Source: Macrophomina tecta
Taxonomy: Eukaryota > Ascomycota > Dothideomycetes > Botryosphaeriales > Botryosphaeriaceae
DNA: 64,000 bases
Assembly (NCBI GenBank): GCA_024180945.1
Contig: JAKSGN010000036.1
Location: 2,418,001 to 2,482,000 of the forward strand
Direction: 5' to 3'
Part shown: positions 44,246 to 56,343 of the stretch, piece by piece
Numbering within the stretch: position 1 is the first letter of the stretch
How the letters are laid out: each line of letters opens with the position of its first letter
Position numbers and translations under genes: made by a program
The notes under the pieces: model-generated
Told to the model about the DNA's origin: nothing
The model's input: the letters and a program-made list of their open reading frames with translations, nothing else
Database searches by the model: none

Positions 44246-46162
44246 ATGCGCGCGGTAAGCACCCTCCTGCTACTTCTGGCAGCAGCGGCGACGCTCTCGC
44301 TCGCCTCCGCCGCCGACCCTACCGCCCACGTCCGCAACGGCACCTACGCCGGCCTGCACCTGCCGCAATTCCAGCAGGACTTGTTCCTAGGCATCCCGTA
44401 TGCGCAATCGACGGCGGGGCAGAACCGCTTCCGCGTGCCGCAGGCGCTGGACTCGTCGTGGAACGGGACGCGCGACGCCAAGGTGTACGGGCCGGCGTGT
44501 CCGGATGCGGATCCGGCCAACGACGCGGTGTATGGGATGGGTGAGGATTGTTTGAGCGTCAATTTGGTGAGGCCGAGTGGCGGCAACGGGACGACGAAGA
44601 CGAAGTTGCCGGTTATGGTGTGGATCCATGGGGGCAGGTAAGCTTGCCGGTAGTGCTTCTGAGGTGGGTGGCGCGAGCGTTGACGACGTGTGCAGTTACC
44701 AGCAGGGGACGAGTGGATTGCCGAATTACAATCTCACGTGGATTGTGCAACGGTCGGTGGAGATTGGCATGCCGCTTATTGGCGCCAGCATCAACTACAG
44801 GAAAGGTGGCTGGGGCAATATGTATTCGATCGAGATTCAGGTATGCAGGGCAGCAACTACGCCATGAGCACCAGCTGACAGGTCTGGAGGGAAGTGGTAA
44901 TACCAACCTCGCACTGCGAGATATGCGGCAAGCACTCGCATGGATCCAAGAGAACATCGAGGCGTTTGGCGGAGATCCGTGAGTCAATCTCGAGCTTCCA
45001 AGACCGAACTCGTTTCTAATCGGAACGGCAGCGGCTCTGTCACCATTTGGGGTGAATCATCGGGCTCCTTTGCAGTGGTGAGTTCTCCCGTCCGCAACCC
45101 GTCCTCGGATCTTCTGACCTCTCCAAGGGCCAACTGCTCATGACCTACGGCGGGCGCACCGACGGCCTCTTCCACCGCTCCATCCAAGAAAGCGGCAGCG
45201 CAGCAACCGCCTGGTACAACGGCAGCGAGTGGTACCAGCCCATCTACAACAAGATCGTCGACCAGGTCAACTGCACCGCCGCCATCGACACGCTCGCCTG
45301 CCTGCGCACCATCCCCTACTCGACCCTCTACCCCTTCATGAACTCCTCCCTCGTCGGCGGGCCGGGCTTCTACCCCACCGTCGACGGCGACATCATGCCA
45401 GCCTTCCCGACCACGCTCCTCCACTCCGGCCGCTTCGCCCACGTCCCCCACCTGTACGGCACCAACAGCGACGAGGGCACCGACAACGCCCCCGCCGACG
45501 CCTCCATCAACACCGACGCCGACCTGCGCGCCTTCCTGCTGCATCGCACCGGCTTCAACTTCCCGAATACCACCATCGACCGCATCCTCGAGCTCTACCC
45601 GGACGACCCCGCGCAGGGCATCCCGCTCAACACCGGCGCGCTGCGCTTCCCCGAGCTAGGCTGGCAGTACAAGCGCGTCGCCGCTATCGTCGGCGACGTC
45701 TTCTACCACGCCCCGCGGCTGGACGATGCGCGGCACTACGCCAAGTGGAACGCGGACACGTACGTGTATCGCTTCAACACGCGCGCCTTCGTCGAGAACG
45801 CGACGGCGGGCGCGAACGCGACCTACCTCAACCCGGCCTTCTTGCCGCCCGTCTACAAGGGCGTCGCGCACTTCTCCGAGGTGGCGTTCGTGTTTGCGAA
45901 TCCGGAGGACGTCGGGCCGTGGGCGGAGTACAGGGCGTTGAGCGAGGGGATGAGCGAGCGGTGGATTCGGTTTGCGTGGACAGGGCGGCCGGAGGGCGAG
46001 GGCGAGGCAGGGCTGGCGTGGCCGAGGTATGGGGATGGGGAGAGAGGGCTGAATATGGTGTTGCAGACGGAGACGCAGGGGGGTTGGTATGTCGAGGAAG
46101 ATACGTACAGATTGGCCGGAAGGGAGTATCTGACTGAGTGGGCAAGGAGGAGGCACGTATGA
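44246..46162 (+). CDS. Secreted type-B carboxylesterase
   Basis: Five exons: 44246-44637, 44696-44840, 44890-44978, 45032-45077 and 45128-46162, 568 aa. MRAVSTLLLLLAAAATLSLA is a signal peptide. FLGIPYAQ and EDCLSVNLVRP are family signatures; MVWIHGGR..SY is the oxyanion region. The nucleophile is Ser218 in GESSGS, the acid is Glu in TNSDEGT, and the base is His in GVAHFSEVAF. Many N-glycosylation sequons (NGT, NCT, NSS, NTT, NAT) fit a secreted glycoprotein. It hydrolyses carboxylic esters outside the cell; the natural substrate is unknown. The acceptor of intron 2 (GGAG at 44889) was picked to keep the GSGNTNLALRD block in frame. Confidence 0.9.
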
Positions 46163-48237
46163 CAGAGAGAGGGGAGAGGGGGCAGCGCCCTCCTGGAGAT
46201 TCTGGTGGCACAATTCAACCCGGAATCGCGCTCCTCGTCCGCGTAAGTGCCGTGTGAATCAGCGGTCGGTTCCGGGCGTGAGACGGGAACAACGGCAAAT
46301 TGGAATCCCCTGCCTCTCCGATGCGCATGCTCATGGTAGCCTACGAATCGATCCTATCCACCAACAGCACGGGTTGCTTTGCCTGGGTACCGAAGACGCA
46401 AAAAGCCTATTACTATGCTGTAAACGTCATCCGGATGAGAAAAGCAGCCCATGCCTGTCATGAGGAGCACTGTCGGAGAATTTTCTTGCGCAAGCTTCAA
46501 TAAATCTGTGTAGTCAAACGAGCTAGCTTTTCCAGAAGATAGATGCGCAGATGACGATGATGCCCTAGGCCGCGCGGAGAGAGCCGTTGGAACTCCAGGC
46601 AGGCGGTCTAGGCTTTCACTCACATCAGTGCGTTAAGGCTGAAACAGGTGCAAGGGCAAGGGAATAAGGCTGAGAAGAGATGATTGTGGGGGATGTGATG
46701 AACAGGGTCAATGTGGCGTCCACAGCCGGATGTAAAGCCGTAGGAGGCATGACGAGATGACGAAGCAGAGCACTGAATTACGTGGGCTGCTTCGTCGCAC
46801 CTCAGACTCTGCGCTCTCGCTTGCTGTGTGGTTGCATCACCGTTCAATTGGCTTTTTGGAAGTACGCGCCACGACTTCGCCAAGACTACTCTTGCTCGAT
46901 GCTGACGAAGCCGATTGCTAAGGAGTTGCCAAAGCGGCGGAGAGAAGCTTGATGTGCGAGCCTAAACGAGCTAGTCACCGCAAGGTTCAGCAGGGATGGG
47001 ATGGGATCTGGGCTAGGAAAAGACTAAAAGATCCCGAAAATGCAAGTAATTGGCTTGGTAATTGACGGAACTCGGCCTCAACGTCTTGAGGTGCTGCGTC
47101 CACAAGTGGCTGAAAATTCGGCCGAGGCCAGAGATCAAGTGAAGAATCCACTATAGCAGTCTCGGTATAGGCGCCTCGGCGATTTGCAGTGGTCTTAAAG
47201 GAGCGATAATAATGTGGTGGTGTCAGGCATCCAGACGCGTGGCCTGGCCGAATAGGGACCACGGCCCGCACCTGATTGGTCCAGTGTTTCATCCACCCCC
47301 GCCAACAGTTACGGCCATTTCCTCGACACCTCCCGCCTTGTGCGCGCCATTTCCGCAGTGTCTTTCCGCCTTGTCGAGGGCTGATTGGCTGATTTGTCAA
47401 GCTTTGGCAATATAATCTTCTCTGTACCCGGCCCGTCCTTCCAGCACCGGACTGCTTCCTCGCCGCACAGCATCTGCAGTTACTAGCTACCACCCCTGCT
47501 TCACCCCGGTGGAAACACCATTACTGGTTGTCCGGGTCCATGTGGGCCACTTCTGCCGAGCCTGTATGCGTATGCAGGCAATGTACCTGCAGCCCTCCTT
47601 CATTTGGGCGTGCCACCCTCGCAACAACGAATTCAGCGGCACACAGCCCTGAGCCAATCATTTTCCGTTCACCGATACTACGTTGTCCGGGTTCGGCGAC
47701 GGATTCGCAACCTCAGCTGTGAGGATAGGTGGCTGTAGGTGAGGGCGATGGGGCGTGCGCGGCCCGCCTGGAGGCTTAGGGTCCATGCAACCAACGGCAA
47801 CAGGGACAATTCGGTAGTTGCAACAGATGTCAACCACACCTGCCCGATTCTGATAGGCTACACGCCTATATCACAGTGGCGCATGGCTTCCTCCAAGCGC
47901 GCCGGTGCCGCGGCCACTGCCGACGCCTGTTGCGCGTGATTGGGAAAAACCGGCGGGAACGTTCCATACCGCTTGACTCGAAGCCACCAAATTATGGTCC
48001 GACATGGCCATTGCTAGTCAAGGGTATCTGGAAAGCAGGCTCTGCTGCTCCGGCAAAAATCTTTTGCCATGGGCAGCTGCGTTGCCGTTGTGATTCCTGT
48101 ATAAGAGTACGCCCAGTGACGCCTTTTGCGCTCGGCTCCCGATTCAAGTCCACCGCGCAGGATCACCAAGCTTCTTTTTCGATTGCCGATACAAGATACC
48201 CCATCTACTTGCCTACCATCTTTCCTAAATTTCCAAA
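46163..48237. other. Long intergenic stretch with CCAAT boxes
   Basis: 2.1 kb with no supported gene. Several CCAAT or ATTGG boxes cluster at 47275-47400, followed by a TATAAT-like sequence near 47410, which looks like a promoter, but no reading frame of interest follows it within 500 bp. It could be the distal promoter of the small secreted protein at 48238 or start a non-coding transcript. Confidence 0.35.
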
Positions 48238-48831
48238 ATGCGCTTCACTTTCGCTGCTGTCACTGGGATGGCCTTTTCGGCATCTGTTGCTGCGCTCCCC
48301 GCCCTATCCGCCCGGGCCAGCAGCAGTGGTTGCAGCGTCTCCCTCAACAGCACGCTCTCAAAACCTGCAAATCCCGGCGAGATTATCCTCATGAGTAAGT
48401 CCAAAGTATCGCCATGGAACAACTCATCTACTTGCTGACTCCCACTGCAGGGACAATGCTCAAGTGGAGCAACTCGACCGGCATGTCCGGTTTCTCATCG
48501 GTGAGTCCGAGCACTCTTCCGAGACTGCACTGCCGAATCTCTCACCTTCCTTTCTTACCCATCTCCGACATCATCCGACCATCGCGCCACATATCTGAAC
48601 CGAAACTGATTTTTTTTTCCCCCTCGATAGAGCTACGCCAACTGGTCCCATACCGTTCAAGATCCGTTCTCGGTCTTCTTCTACGCGGACACCATCCCCG
48701 ACTATGAGACCACGGATGAGCTAGCTGCCGTCTTGGATCCGTGGGTCGGAACTTGGCTTATCTCGAGCAACAGCACTCCGGCATCTGGCATGACTGGGGA
48801 CTTTAACATCACTGACGTCACCTGCGTTTGA
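48238..48831 (+). CDS. Small secreted protein, 135 aa
   Basis: Three exons, 48238-48394, 48451-48500 and 48631-48831. A signal peptide (MRFTFAAVTGMAFSASVAAL) is followed by a mature part of about 110 residues with two cysteines, one near the start (SGCSVSL) and one two residues from the end (VTCV), likely one disulfide. There are several sequons (NST, NWS, NIT). The mature chain is rich in Ser, Thr, Asp and Trp. I recognise no family. Size, secretion and paired cysteines fit the loose class of effector-like or wall-associated proteins. Intron 2 has a T-rich tract before its acceptor. Confidence 0.7.
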
Positions 48832-50039
48832 CTGGAGTACGGCAGCGTTGATGGGCGGCGGATTCATTCTTGTGGTTAATATTTTGGCATGGGGAGGACT
48901 TGACGAGAGGGTGCATGGGGGCTCATTCGATAGAGGAACTTCGCTGGCTCATTGTGTCAATTTGCACTCTTCGCTGGAGTTGGTATCATGCCCCGACACT
49001 ACTGTTGTTCATTCTTGATTCCGTTTGCGACTCCATGTCCAAGGTTTAGACAGCCCTGCTTCAGCCGGATCTCTTGCATTACTCACTTCTCCGGCTCGAT
49101 AGCCTCACCATCTATGATTCTATCCACGTAGAAGTCTCCGATGGAGGTGTTGTTCCCATTATTCATTCGGTCGAATCACATACGAGGTCTCGGCGCCGGT
49201 CTACACGCAGAGGAGGTCGCCGCGCTCAGAAGCAAATGGCAGTTGAGCGAATCACGCTTCATCGGTGATACTGGATTTCCGTGGCATGCCATGCAATGCC
49301 ACGATACCATTACAGATTCGAATGCTTGTATAGTGGTTCGTAGAGCAGTCCAGCCGAAGATTGAGTGAAGCAAGCCATGTACCCTCCAACCACCGCTATC
49401 CGTTCGCCCGGGGTGCGGCCGTGCTAATCACCTAAACCGCGGAGCGTGGTTCGCGAAAATGCTCTCGTGCCGCCTGCCTCTGTGGGTGTACGCAATTCGC
49501 CGAAGGCTGCCTGGAACATTCTTTAAGCCAGCGACCTTCGCAGTCCTGCCTTCTTCTCAGTAAAGGATCAGTAATAAGTCGTGATAACAAAAGTCCCGCG
49601 AGGGGGGGGGGGGGAGCAAGCTGAGAAACAGAGATAACGGAGCTTGTATTACCACGGCCCCGGCGATGTCCACTAGCTTGCTTGCGCAAGACGGTATCTT
49701 CACCTCAGCAAATGCCCCCGGCCTGGTGGTTGTAGATCCACCAGTAGAAAACTCTTGGCCTCGGGGGTCCGAACAAGCAAGTTCCGCACTCTGCTCCAAG
49801 CGGCTTAGGTCCGGTGCCCATGAAGGAGGGCCTCCAATACGTTCCGACACAGGTGATGATGCAACCAACTTTTTAGGCAGCTAAGCCAGGATTTTATGAT
49901 TTCCGTAGGCCGTGACTGATGAGACTGCAAAGTATTGTGAGGGTATTCCTCACAGTTGTTTCGTAGTTGGGGCGAATACCAGACTTTGATTGACTGAGCA
50001 ATGCATATAGATTTTTCCAGGTTTCGTACATTCAAACCC
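48832..50039. other. Intergenic with a G13 run
   Basis: 1.2 kb without a supported gene. A run of 13 G lies at 49602-49614. Open frames of 70-100 codons on both strands near 49560-49880 have no motif. Confidence 0.4.
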
Positions 50040-50390
50040 AGTTGTATCGCTCCCGAGTGATAGAAGATCAGCATCCACTTCAACCATTCGCGCTCTGCAT
50101 CGTCCTGGGTGATGCAGATGACGTCGGTCCACAAGGTGCGCTGCCGGCTTCTCAGGCGGAAGCTTAGGAGCCCGGTATACAGGCTTGTGCCGATTGACGC
50201 CTGAGCAGCCGTTGAACGCCACCAAGTGCTACTCCACTGGCGAGCGCTTACAGTGGGATGTCGTCTCGTATCCCAGGTTGCTGTCAATATAGACGGCTAC
50301 GAGTTTCAGTTCTAGTGGGTTGTTGCCAGCACCGGGTTGGAGGTACAACAGGCGGATCTCGCGAGGTCCGGTTACCGGGCCGTATTTTGA
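50040..50390 (-). pseudogene. Decayed HET-domain fragment
   Basis: On the minus strand, REIRLLYLQPG..N.LELKLVAVYIDSNLGYE resembles the start of a HET domain, and LWTDVICITQDDAERE resembles its central LWIDAICINQ-type block. The two pieces are in different frames with degraded sequence between, and the conserved ALSYxWG segment is lost. Upstream and downstream parts are not recognisable. HET genes govern allorecognition and often decay; this copy is not functional as read. Confidence 0.6.
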
Positions 50391-50941
50391 GGAATGGAAT
50401 GATAACGCGCGATAGTTATGAAAGAGGGGGCAGGGCATGCGCCAGCAAGGATAGGGTTCTCTCGCTTTGTGGGGCGATGCCCAAGTTCCAGTATCAATGC
50501 AGAGCAGCCTTATTGCACGAGAATCCATTCTCCGGTATTTTTCAAATCAGAATAACAAACTTTACGTTCAAAGTACACACATTAGCCCTAATAGCGTTGA
50601 TACTCGCCTCGTAAGGGCGTTTGTTCACGACATTGGTTGGCTCGAGAGCATGGATCACGGATCGTGGAGCACGGATCCTCGCTGAAACAGAGATCGGTGA
50701 GAGAAAACATAGTGCGGAGGCGGCTATTCCCCACACAGCTCGGCCGAGATTGGCCAATGGGCTCTACCGGGGATGGATCGGACGGGGCTTTGGTTACCGA
50801 ATTCAGTATATCAAGATCTTCCCCCACAGACTCACGAAGTCAAAATCAGCCTCAGAAGCAGAACCGCTCAAACACGGCGACTATCAACAAAAGACGAATC
50901 GCACTTGCATCACGCGACTCAGCCAGACGATAACATCCAGA
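50391..50941. other. Intergenic, promoter of the MpaB-like gene
   Basis: 550 bp between the HET remnant and the next ATG. Overlapping open frames here have no support. Confidence 0.35.
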
Positions 50942-51992
50942 ATGGCCCCATTTCACTGGATCAAGAGCGAGATTGAAAGCCTTGACCCGTACAGCGACTA
51001 TGAGAAGATCTTCCGGCTATCGACAAGCTACAGCCTGAACGACTTCGCGAACAACCTCATCTACTCGCTCACTTTCCCCAATTTTGTCGTCACCGCTCAC
51101 GGGGCAGAGGTCGTGTGGAGAGAAGACGGCGGCAAGGTACGCCAACCGACAAGCAGATGGCCGATTCGCCGATCTGATAACGCAACGACAGGTCCTGAGC
51201 AAGGCCACCCAGAGAGAGGAAGAGACGCAGAACAACAACGCGCTCTGGTGGTACTACGGGCCGAACGACCCACGCACCCACAAGTCGATCGACAGCCTCA
51301 ACAAACTGCACAAATACTGGGCCTCCAAGTACCCCGGCCGTTTCTCCGACAACGAGGACTACGTCTACACGCTCGCCTTCAGCGCCATCCTGGAGCACCG
51401 GCTGCGCGTGCGTCTCGGGCTCCGCGGCTGGAGCGACAAGCAGAAGATCGCGTCGCACCTTTTCTGGCGGGAGATGTCGAAGCACTTCGTCACCGAGGAC
51501 GACAGTCCCTTGCACGGCTTCCCCGCGGATTGGGATGCGCTGGTCGCGTACTGCGAGGCGTTTGAGCACGCGCCGCGAGAGGGCACCGAGCAAGGACACC
51601 TCATCGCGGAGGCGATCTACCAGCAGTTCGCCTTCCGCTACTTCCCGAGGCCGCTGCACTGGCTGGGAAGGGCGATGCCGATTGCCCTGTCGTTGCCCTC
51701 GACGCTGAAGACATTGAAAATCGAGCCGATCAACCCTGTGCTCAGGATGGCCATCGTGTGGTTTGTCGGGACGGTGTTCTGGCTGATGGAGACTTTCCTG
51801 CCCGATCCGGAGCCGGACAAGGCGTGGTGGCCTGGTATGGAGAGCATGGAGAAAGAGGAAAAGAGGGAGCGGCAGAAGCAGCTGCGGGAAGTCGACGATG
51901 AGTTCAAGCTTTTCTTTGCCGGTGCACATGCGGGCCACTGGCCGGGCTGTCCGTATCATGCGGCGATGGGAAAGCTGGGGAAGAGCGGGTGA
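50942..51992 (+). CDS. MpaB/DUF2236-type ER oxygenase
   Basis: Two exons, 50942-51136 and 51192-51992, 331 aa. The protein matches the general pattern of the DUF2236 or rubber-oxygenase-like family: RATQRE-like segment (VLSKATQREEETQNN), a VYTLAFSAILEHRLR block, conserved His in HLFWREMSKHF and HGFPADWDALVAYCEAFEH, and a hydrophobic segment near MAIVWFVGTVFWLM. MpaB, in mycophenolic acid biosynthesis, cleaves a farnesyl side chain oxidatively; other members act on latex or unknown substrates. It may therefore act on a prenyl or terpenoid chain, but it lies more than 10 kb from the cluster core and could be unrelated. The first exon start at 50942 is the only ATG that fits. Confidence 0.75.
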
Positions 51993-52530
51993 ACAGCTGT
52001 GTAGTGTCAACAATGCATGGTCCCGGGCCTGGAGCACGTCTGGCCGCTGTGAAGGTCCACACGCCGTGCTCGCGTATCAGTGAGAACCGAGCCATTTATC
52101 ATGGACGCTGGCGAGGGGATTGCTCCGCGGCGATGTAGCGGCGATGTAGCGGCGAGGGCCACACAGCCAATCATAACCCCCGCACGCCGCAGTCTCCCGG
52201 CGATTGCTCTGGTGCGCACCCGTTCCCCCGCGTGCCGCCTCATTAATAATGCCCACCCCTCTGCCGCTGCGAGTCAGTGGCCGCCGAGACGAATTTCAGC
52301 GGCGCGGAGCGGGCCCGTCCGACAGCGCGATAGCCCATCGGCGCCGCTGCCACATCGGGCCACGCTCACAGCTGCCGTTTTCCCGATCCATTGACGCCTC
52401 GGCAGAGGTCGCCGCATCACCTGCTTGCGGCTCGTGTGCGCCTTGTGGCTCAAATCCTTTTCCCTCCTCCCTTCCCCGCATCGCCGGTGCGACCTCCGGA
52501 TTGTCTTCATCCACCCACGCAGCGACAAAC
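51993..52530. other. Intergenic, promoter of the methyltransferase
   Basis: 540 bp. A short direct repeat GGCGATGTAGC occurs twice at about 52129-52151. No gene is supported. Confidence 0.4.
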
Positions 52531-53855
52531 ATGTGCCAAGATCCGGAACCCTCCGCCGCAGGCGGTGCTGTCATTGAGCCTGATGTGTGCCGCCCCTCTT
52601 CTCATGCGCTGTCTGGCTTCTGCTGTTACTGACTTCCTTTCTCTCTCTCTCTCCGCGTAGACGGATGAGACGGACTCGGCCGTCGGCAGCGATGATGCGT
52701 GCGTGAACCTCGCCGCCCAAACGTCCCGCTCCGCTCATGACGTACTGATGCCCTCCAAGCGGCAGCGACCTGACCTCGCTGACGTCCTCCATCTTGAACT
52801 ACGAATACAAGAATGGCCGCCGCTACAGTGCTTACAAGGGCTCCAAGTGTGAGTCAACGCATCCGCCCTCAGATCGCGCCCAGAAGCCGTCGCTAACGTT
52901 GCCAGACTTCCTTCCCAATGACGAGGTTGGCGCCGCCCGCCCCGGATCAACAGCGCCGCGACTGATGGTTTCCAGGCCGAATGTGACCGCAGCGACCTGA
53001 TCCACCACATCTACGGCATGCTCCTCGGCGGCCGCCTCATCCTCGCGCCCATCACCAACCCCCAGCGCATCCTCGACGTCGGCTGCGGCACCGGCATCTG
53101 GGCCATGTAGGTTATCGCCGCTCCCTCCCCATCCGCTTCCCGTGGTCCCCACGTCACTAACGCCACCGTGCTCGTCCCCTCCCAGCGACGTCGCCGACGC
53201 GTACCCCTCGGCGGAAGTCATCGGCACCGACATCTCGCCCATCCAGCCGTCGTGGGTGCCGCCGAACCTCAAGTTCGTCATCGACAACGCCGAGGACGAG
53301 TGGGCCTTCGCCAAGCCCTTCGACCTGATCCACTTCATGAACATGAACGCCTGCATCGCCGACTGGCCGCGCTTCCTGCGCCAGTGCTTCGACCACCTGC
53401 AGCCCGGCGGCTACATCGAGGCCAAGGAGACCGACACCACCAGCACCAGCGACGACGGCTCCTACCCACCCACGTGCGCGCTGTACAAGCTGCAGGAGAC
53501 GATCCGCGCCGCCATGGACAAGCTCGGCATGACGATGCACGCGCCGGCGAAGATGAAGGGCTGGCTGATCGACGCCGGCTTCGTCGACGTCGAGGAGCGC
53601 GTCTTCAAGCTGCCCTTCAACGCCTGGCCCAAGGACCCCGAGATCAAGCAGATCGGCCGGTACCAGCTGGTGCAGTATCTGGACGCGCTGGCGCCGTATG
53701 CGCTCGGCACCTTGGTCGACATTCTGGGCTGGACGAGGGAGGAGATGGAGGTCGCCGTCGCCGAGGCGAGGAAGGATCTGCGCAACACAAAGTTCCACGG
53801 CTACAATACGCTGAGGGTGGTGACGGGGCGGAAGCCGCGGGCGGACGAGGTGTGA
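52531..53855 (+). CDS. LaeA-like SAM-dependent methyltransferase
   Basis: Six exons: 52531-52584, 52661-52698, 52760-52848, 52906-52925, 52976-53106 and 53186-53855, 333 aa. After an acidic N-terminus come YEYKNGRRYSAYKGSKY and LPNDEAECDRSDLIHHIY, both typical of LaeA-like proteins. SAM motif I is ILDVGCGTGIWAI at about residue 100, followed by DVADAYPSAEVIGTDISPIQP. Members range from the global regulator LaeA to Tam-type or pathway methyltransferases. Being one of a large paralogous family, it is more likely a specific enzyme or local modifier than LaeA itself. The 20-nt fourth exon is required to keep LPNDE in frame. Confidence 0.88.
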
Positions 53856-55751
53856 GGGCGGAGGAAGGTTGGGCAGGGCGGAGATGATGCGCTGAGTTTG
53901 TTTGGCGCGTGGCGGCCGGCTTTTTGTTCCTGTTATTTGCTTCGATGCCTCATACCCCCGACCTCATGTGATCGGCGCGATCGCTGATAGAGTATTCTGT
54001 TGTGAAAATCTTGAGTTCAGACGGGGCCATGGTGATGGGCTGGCTCGGCCACCTGCACGGCCAGGTGCGCCGGACGTTGAACACGACTCGTAGTAGGCAT
54101 GGGACCGATCGCATCCGCCTTCCAGCCCCGGGCGCGGGATCGTATGGTCATCAGGCGCAGACTTTGAACGAGCGATGGGGATCTCCAAGGGTCCTAGAAG
54201 CATGCTTTCTCGCATTTGTATCCTGGAACGAGCAGAGAGCGTTGATGTTGCTGGGCAGGGGATCCCTCACCCTTGGCCTTTGCAGAACTCTCCATGACCC
54301 TCCCTTTACAGCTGAGTCAAACGTCATTCGCTGCCCGGCCAAGCCAAACTGTGTTCCGAATGGGCACGCATTCCTGCTGGTCTGCTGGCAGCCCGCATCA
54401 CCTTTCAGAGCGCTTGTCGAAGGCTTCTGCTCCTCTCCACCATCGCTTTCATGGAGCAAGAATATCGTCTTCCATGTCCGCAGACGTGCCTCGACGAAGT
54501 GCTGCCAAGTAACGCTCTAAAGAGAATCAGGAAGAACACTACTAGCCTTGGCAACTTAATCCCTGATGCGGCTGTGGAATAAGGACGCTTTCGGAAAGTT
54601 TGGATGACGCCAGTGTTTCAGATTTTTTTTCAGATCATGGAAATCACCCAGACTTGCTCTAGAATTCGCGGCTGCACGGGCCTGGTGGCACCGCACGTGT
54701 GCCTGTACGTCCAGAATGCACGCCTCAAAGGTAACGCCGGGAGATGGAGGAGGTGTATGATCCACATCAACCAAGTAGCCACGTCTCGGGAGATCCTGCC
54801 GCTGCTAACTATCGACTTTCAGGAAGTTATGGCATTGAGACCTCGTTCGGCTTGGACTCATCACGCAACGTGACGAAGTGCTGCAGTGCGTTGAAGCCGG
54901 AGAGCATGACCCAGAGGCGATATTGCCTCTCAGTCAAGGGCAGAAGCTTCTCTGCTCAGCCCCTAGCCTGATGCTCTCCATGGATCTCTTTCATCAAATC
55001 GTAGGCCTTCGGATCGCGCACACCGCTCACTTCACGCGCGTTGGACATCGACCCCGCATCATTACGCATTCGCCCCAGGTTTTTGCCCTCCTTCGCCCGC
55101 TTCCACCACTTCCAAGTGGCACATCTCAAGAACGCGGAGGCGGCTGTTGAGTAAGTGTGCGGACGACCACAGAAAGTCACGGGAAATTTTTAAGGTTATA
55201 TTAAATGCCTAGCCAGTATCGAAAATAGAAGCATCGAGTTTACAAACGCCACAGCAGCCGTCCATCTCACTTTGGCGGCGACAGCGCCAGCCTTACGGAG
55301 ACGCTCGGACACGTACAAAAGTCGCGAAACTCTGATGGCCAAAGTCTATCGCCAAAACGCTGTTCTAGTAGCTTTCCCCTTCATCTATTATCCCCTCCCA
55401 GTTACCTCCGCGCTAAGCCGCACGTCGTCTTGCTATTCGCCTTGCACGCACCCGGCAAGCCGTTTGGAGTGCTATCTTTGGCATACGACGAGGCCCCGAC
55501 CGTTCACCGCGAAGGTTCAACCAAATGACCGAGGCAAGCATATCCACATTGCGACGATGTTAAGTTGAGTCGGAATGAAGGTGCAACCGAATCCTAATAC
55601 ACTCTTCGGAAACCTATATAAGGCTTTCAGTTTGCGCATCATTTGCCCAATTCACTCGATAGCTACCGGACGCTCTGAACCACATTTCAAGCGGCGCATC
55701 ATATCCTCTACACCTACCAGACGGAGTACTCTGAACTCTCTGCACGTCAAC
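53856..55751. other. Long intergenic stretch
   Basis: 1.9 kb. A plus-strand open frame of 172 codons at 54002-54520 and an antisense one at 54151-54459 lack any motif and are probably chance. A TATA box at 55616-55622 belongs to the small secreted protein downstream. Confidence 0.4.
55616..55622 (+). promoter_or_regulatory. TATA box of the cysteine-rich secreted protein gene
   Basis: TATATAA, 136 bp upstream of the ATG at 55752. Confidence 0.5.
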
Positions 55752-56343
55752 ATGAAGTCTTTCCTCACGCTCTCGCTTCTCAGCGTCGCCGCCTTGGCCC
55801 TGCCCCAGAACGTCTCGCCACAGAGTTCGACGCGCCAGTTTGACGGCTTCAACTTCCGCGTCGGCTATTCCAAGTATGTCTACTCACACTCGCCCCGCGC
55901 TTCAATTCCTTCTACGCAGCTCCCCGCCCCCCTGCAAACATACACACGCTCACACGCCCGTCACAGTGCCAACGGCGACAAGTCCTACGTCGCCTGGGTC
56001 GCCGGCCAGAGCGCGTGCAACCAGCGCAACATCATCGGCAAGGGCACGACGAGCTGGTGCCAGGACGGCGGCCGCTGGGCGACCGTGCCCTACGAAGCCT
56101 CGCCGACCAAGAACATCGACATCAAGTTCATCTGCAAGGAGTCGGACAAGGAGTACAAGGACGTGAGGTACAAGCTCAAGTCCGGCCAGAAGGGCATTTG
56201 CACTGGCAGCCGCGAGCGCTTCCAGGGCTGTCCGGACCTGGTGACCATCTTGAACGTAAGTGCGGTGTTTTTTTTCCCCGACAAGCTGAGAGTGCGGTCT
56301 GCTGACGGTTGCACAGTGCTCGCCTGTCGCCGATGATGACTAG
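55752..56343 (+). CDS. Small secreted six-cysteine protein, 145 aa
   Basis: Three exons, 55752-55873, 55967-56255 and 56317-56343. The start at 55752 gives a signal peptide, MKSFLTLSLLSVAALALP, and a mature part of about 125 residues with six cysteines (QSACNQ, SWCQDG, FICKES, GICTGS, QGCPD and a Cys opening the last exon), enough for three disulfides. The core is rich in Lys, Gly and Asp. The last exon adds only CSPVADDD but supplies the sixth cysteine, which supports it. No family is recognised. A candidate effector or defence-type secreted protein on general features only. Confidence 0.75.
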
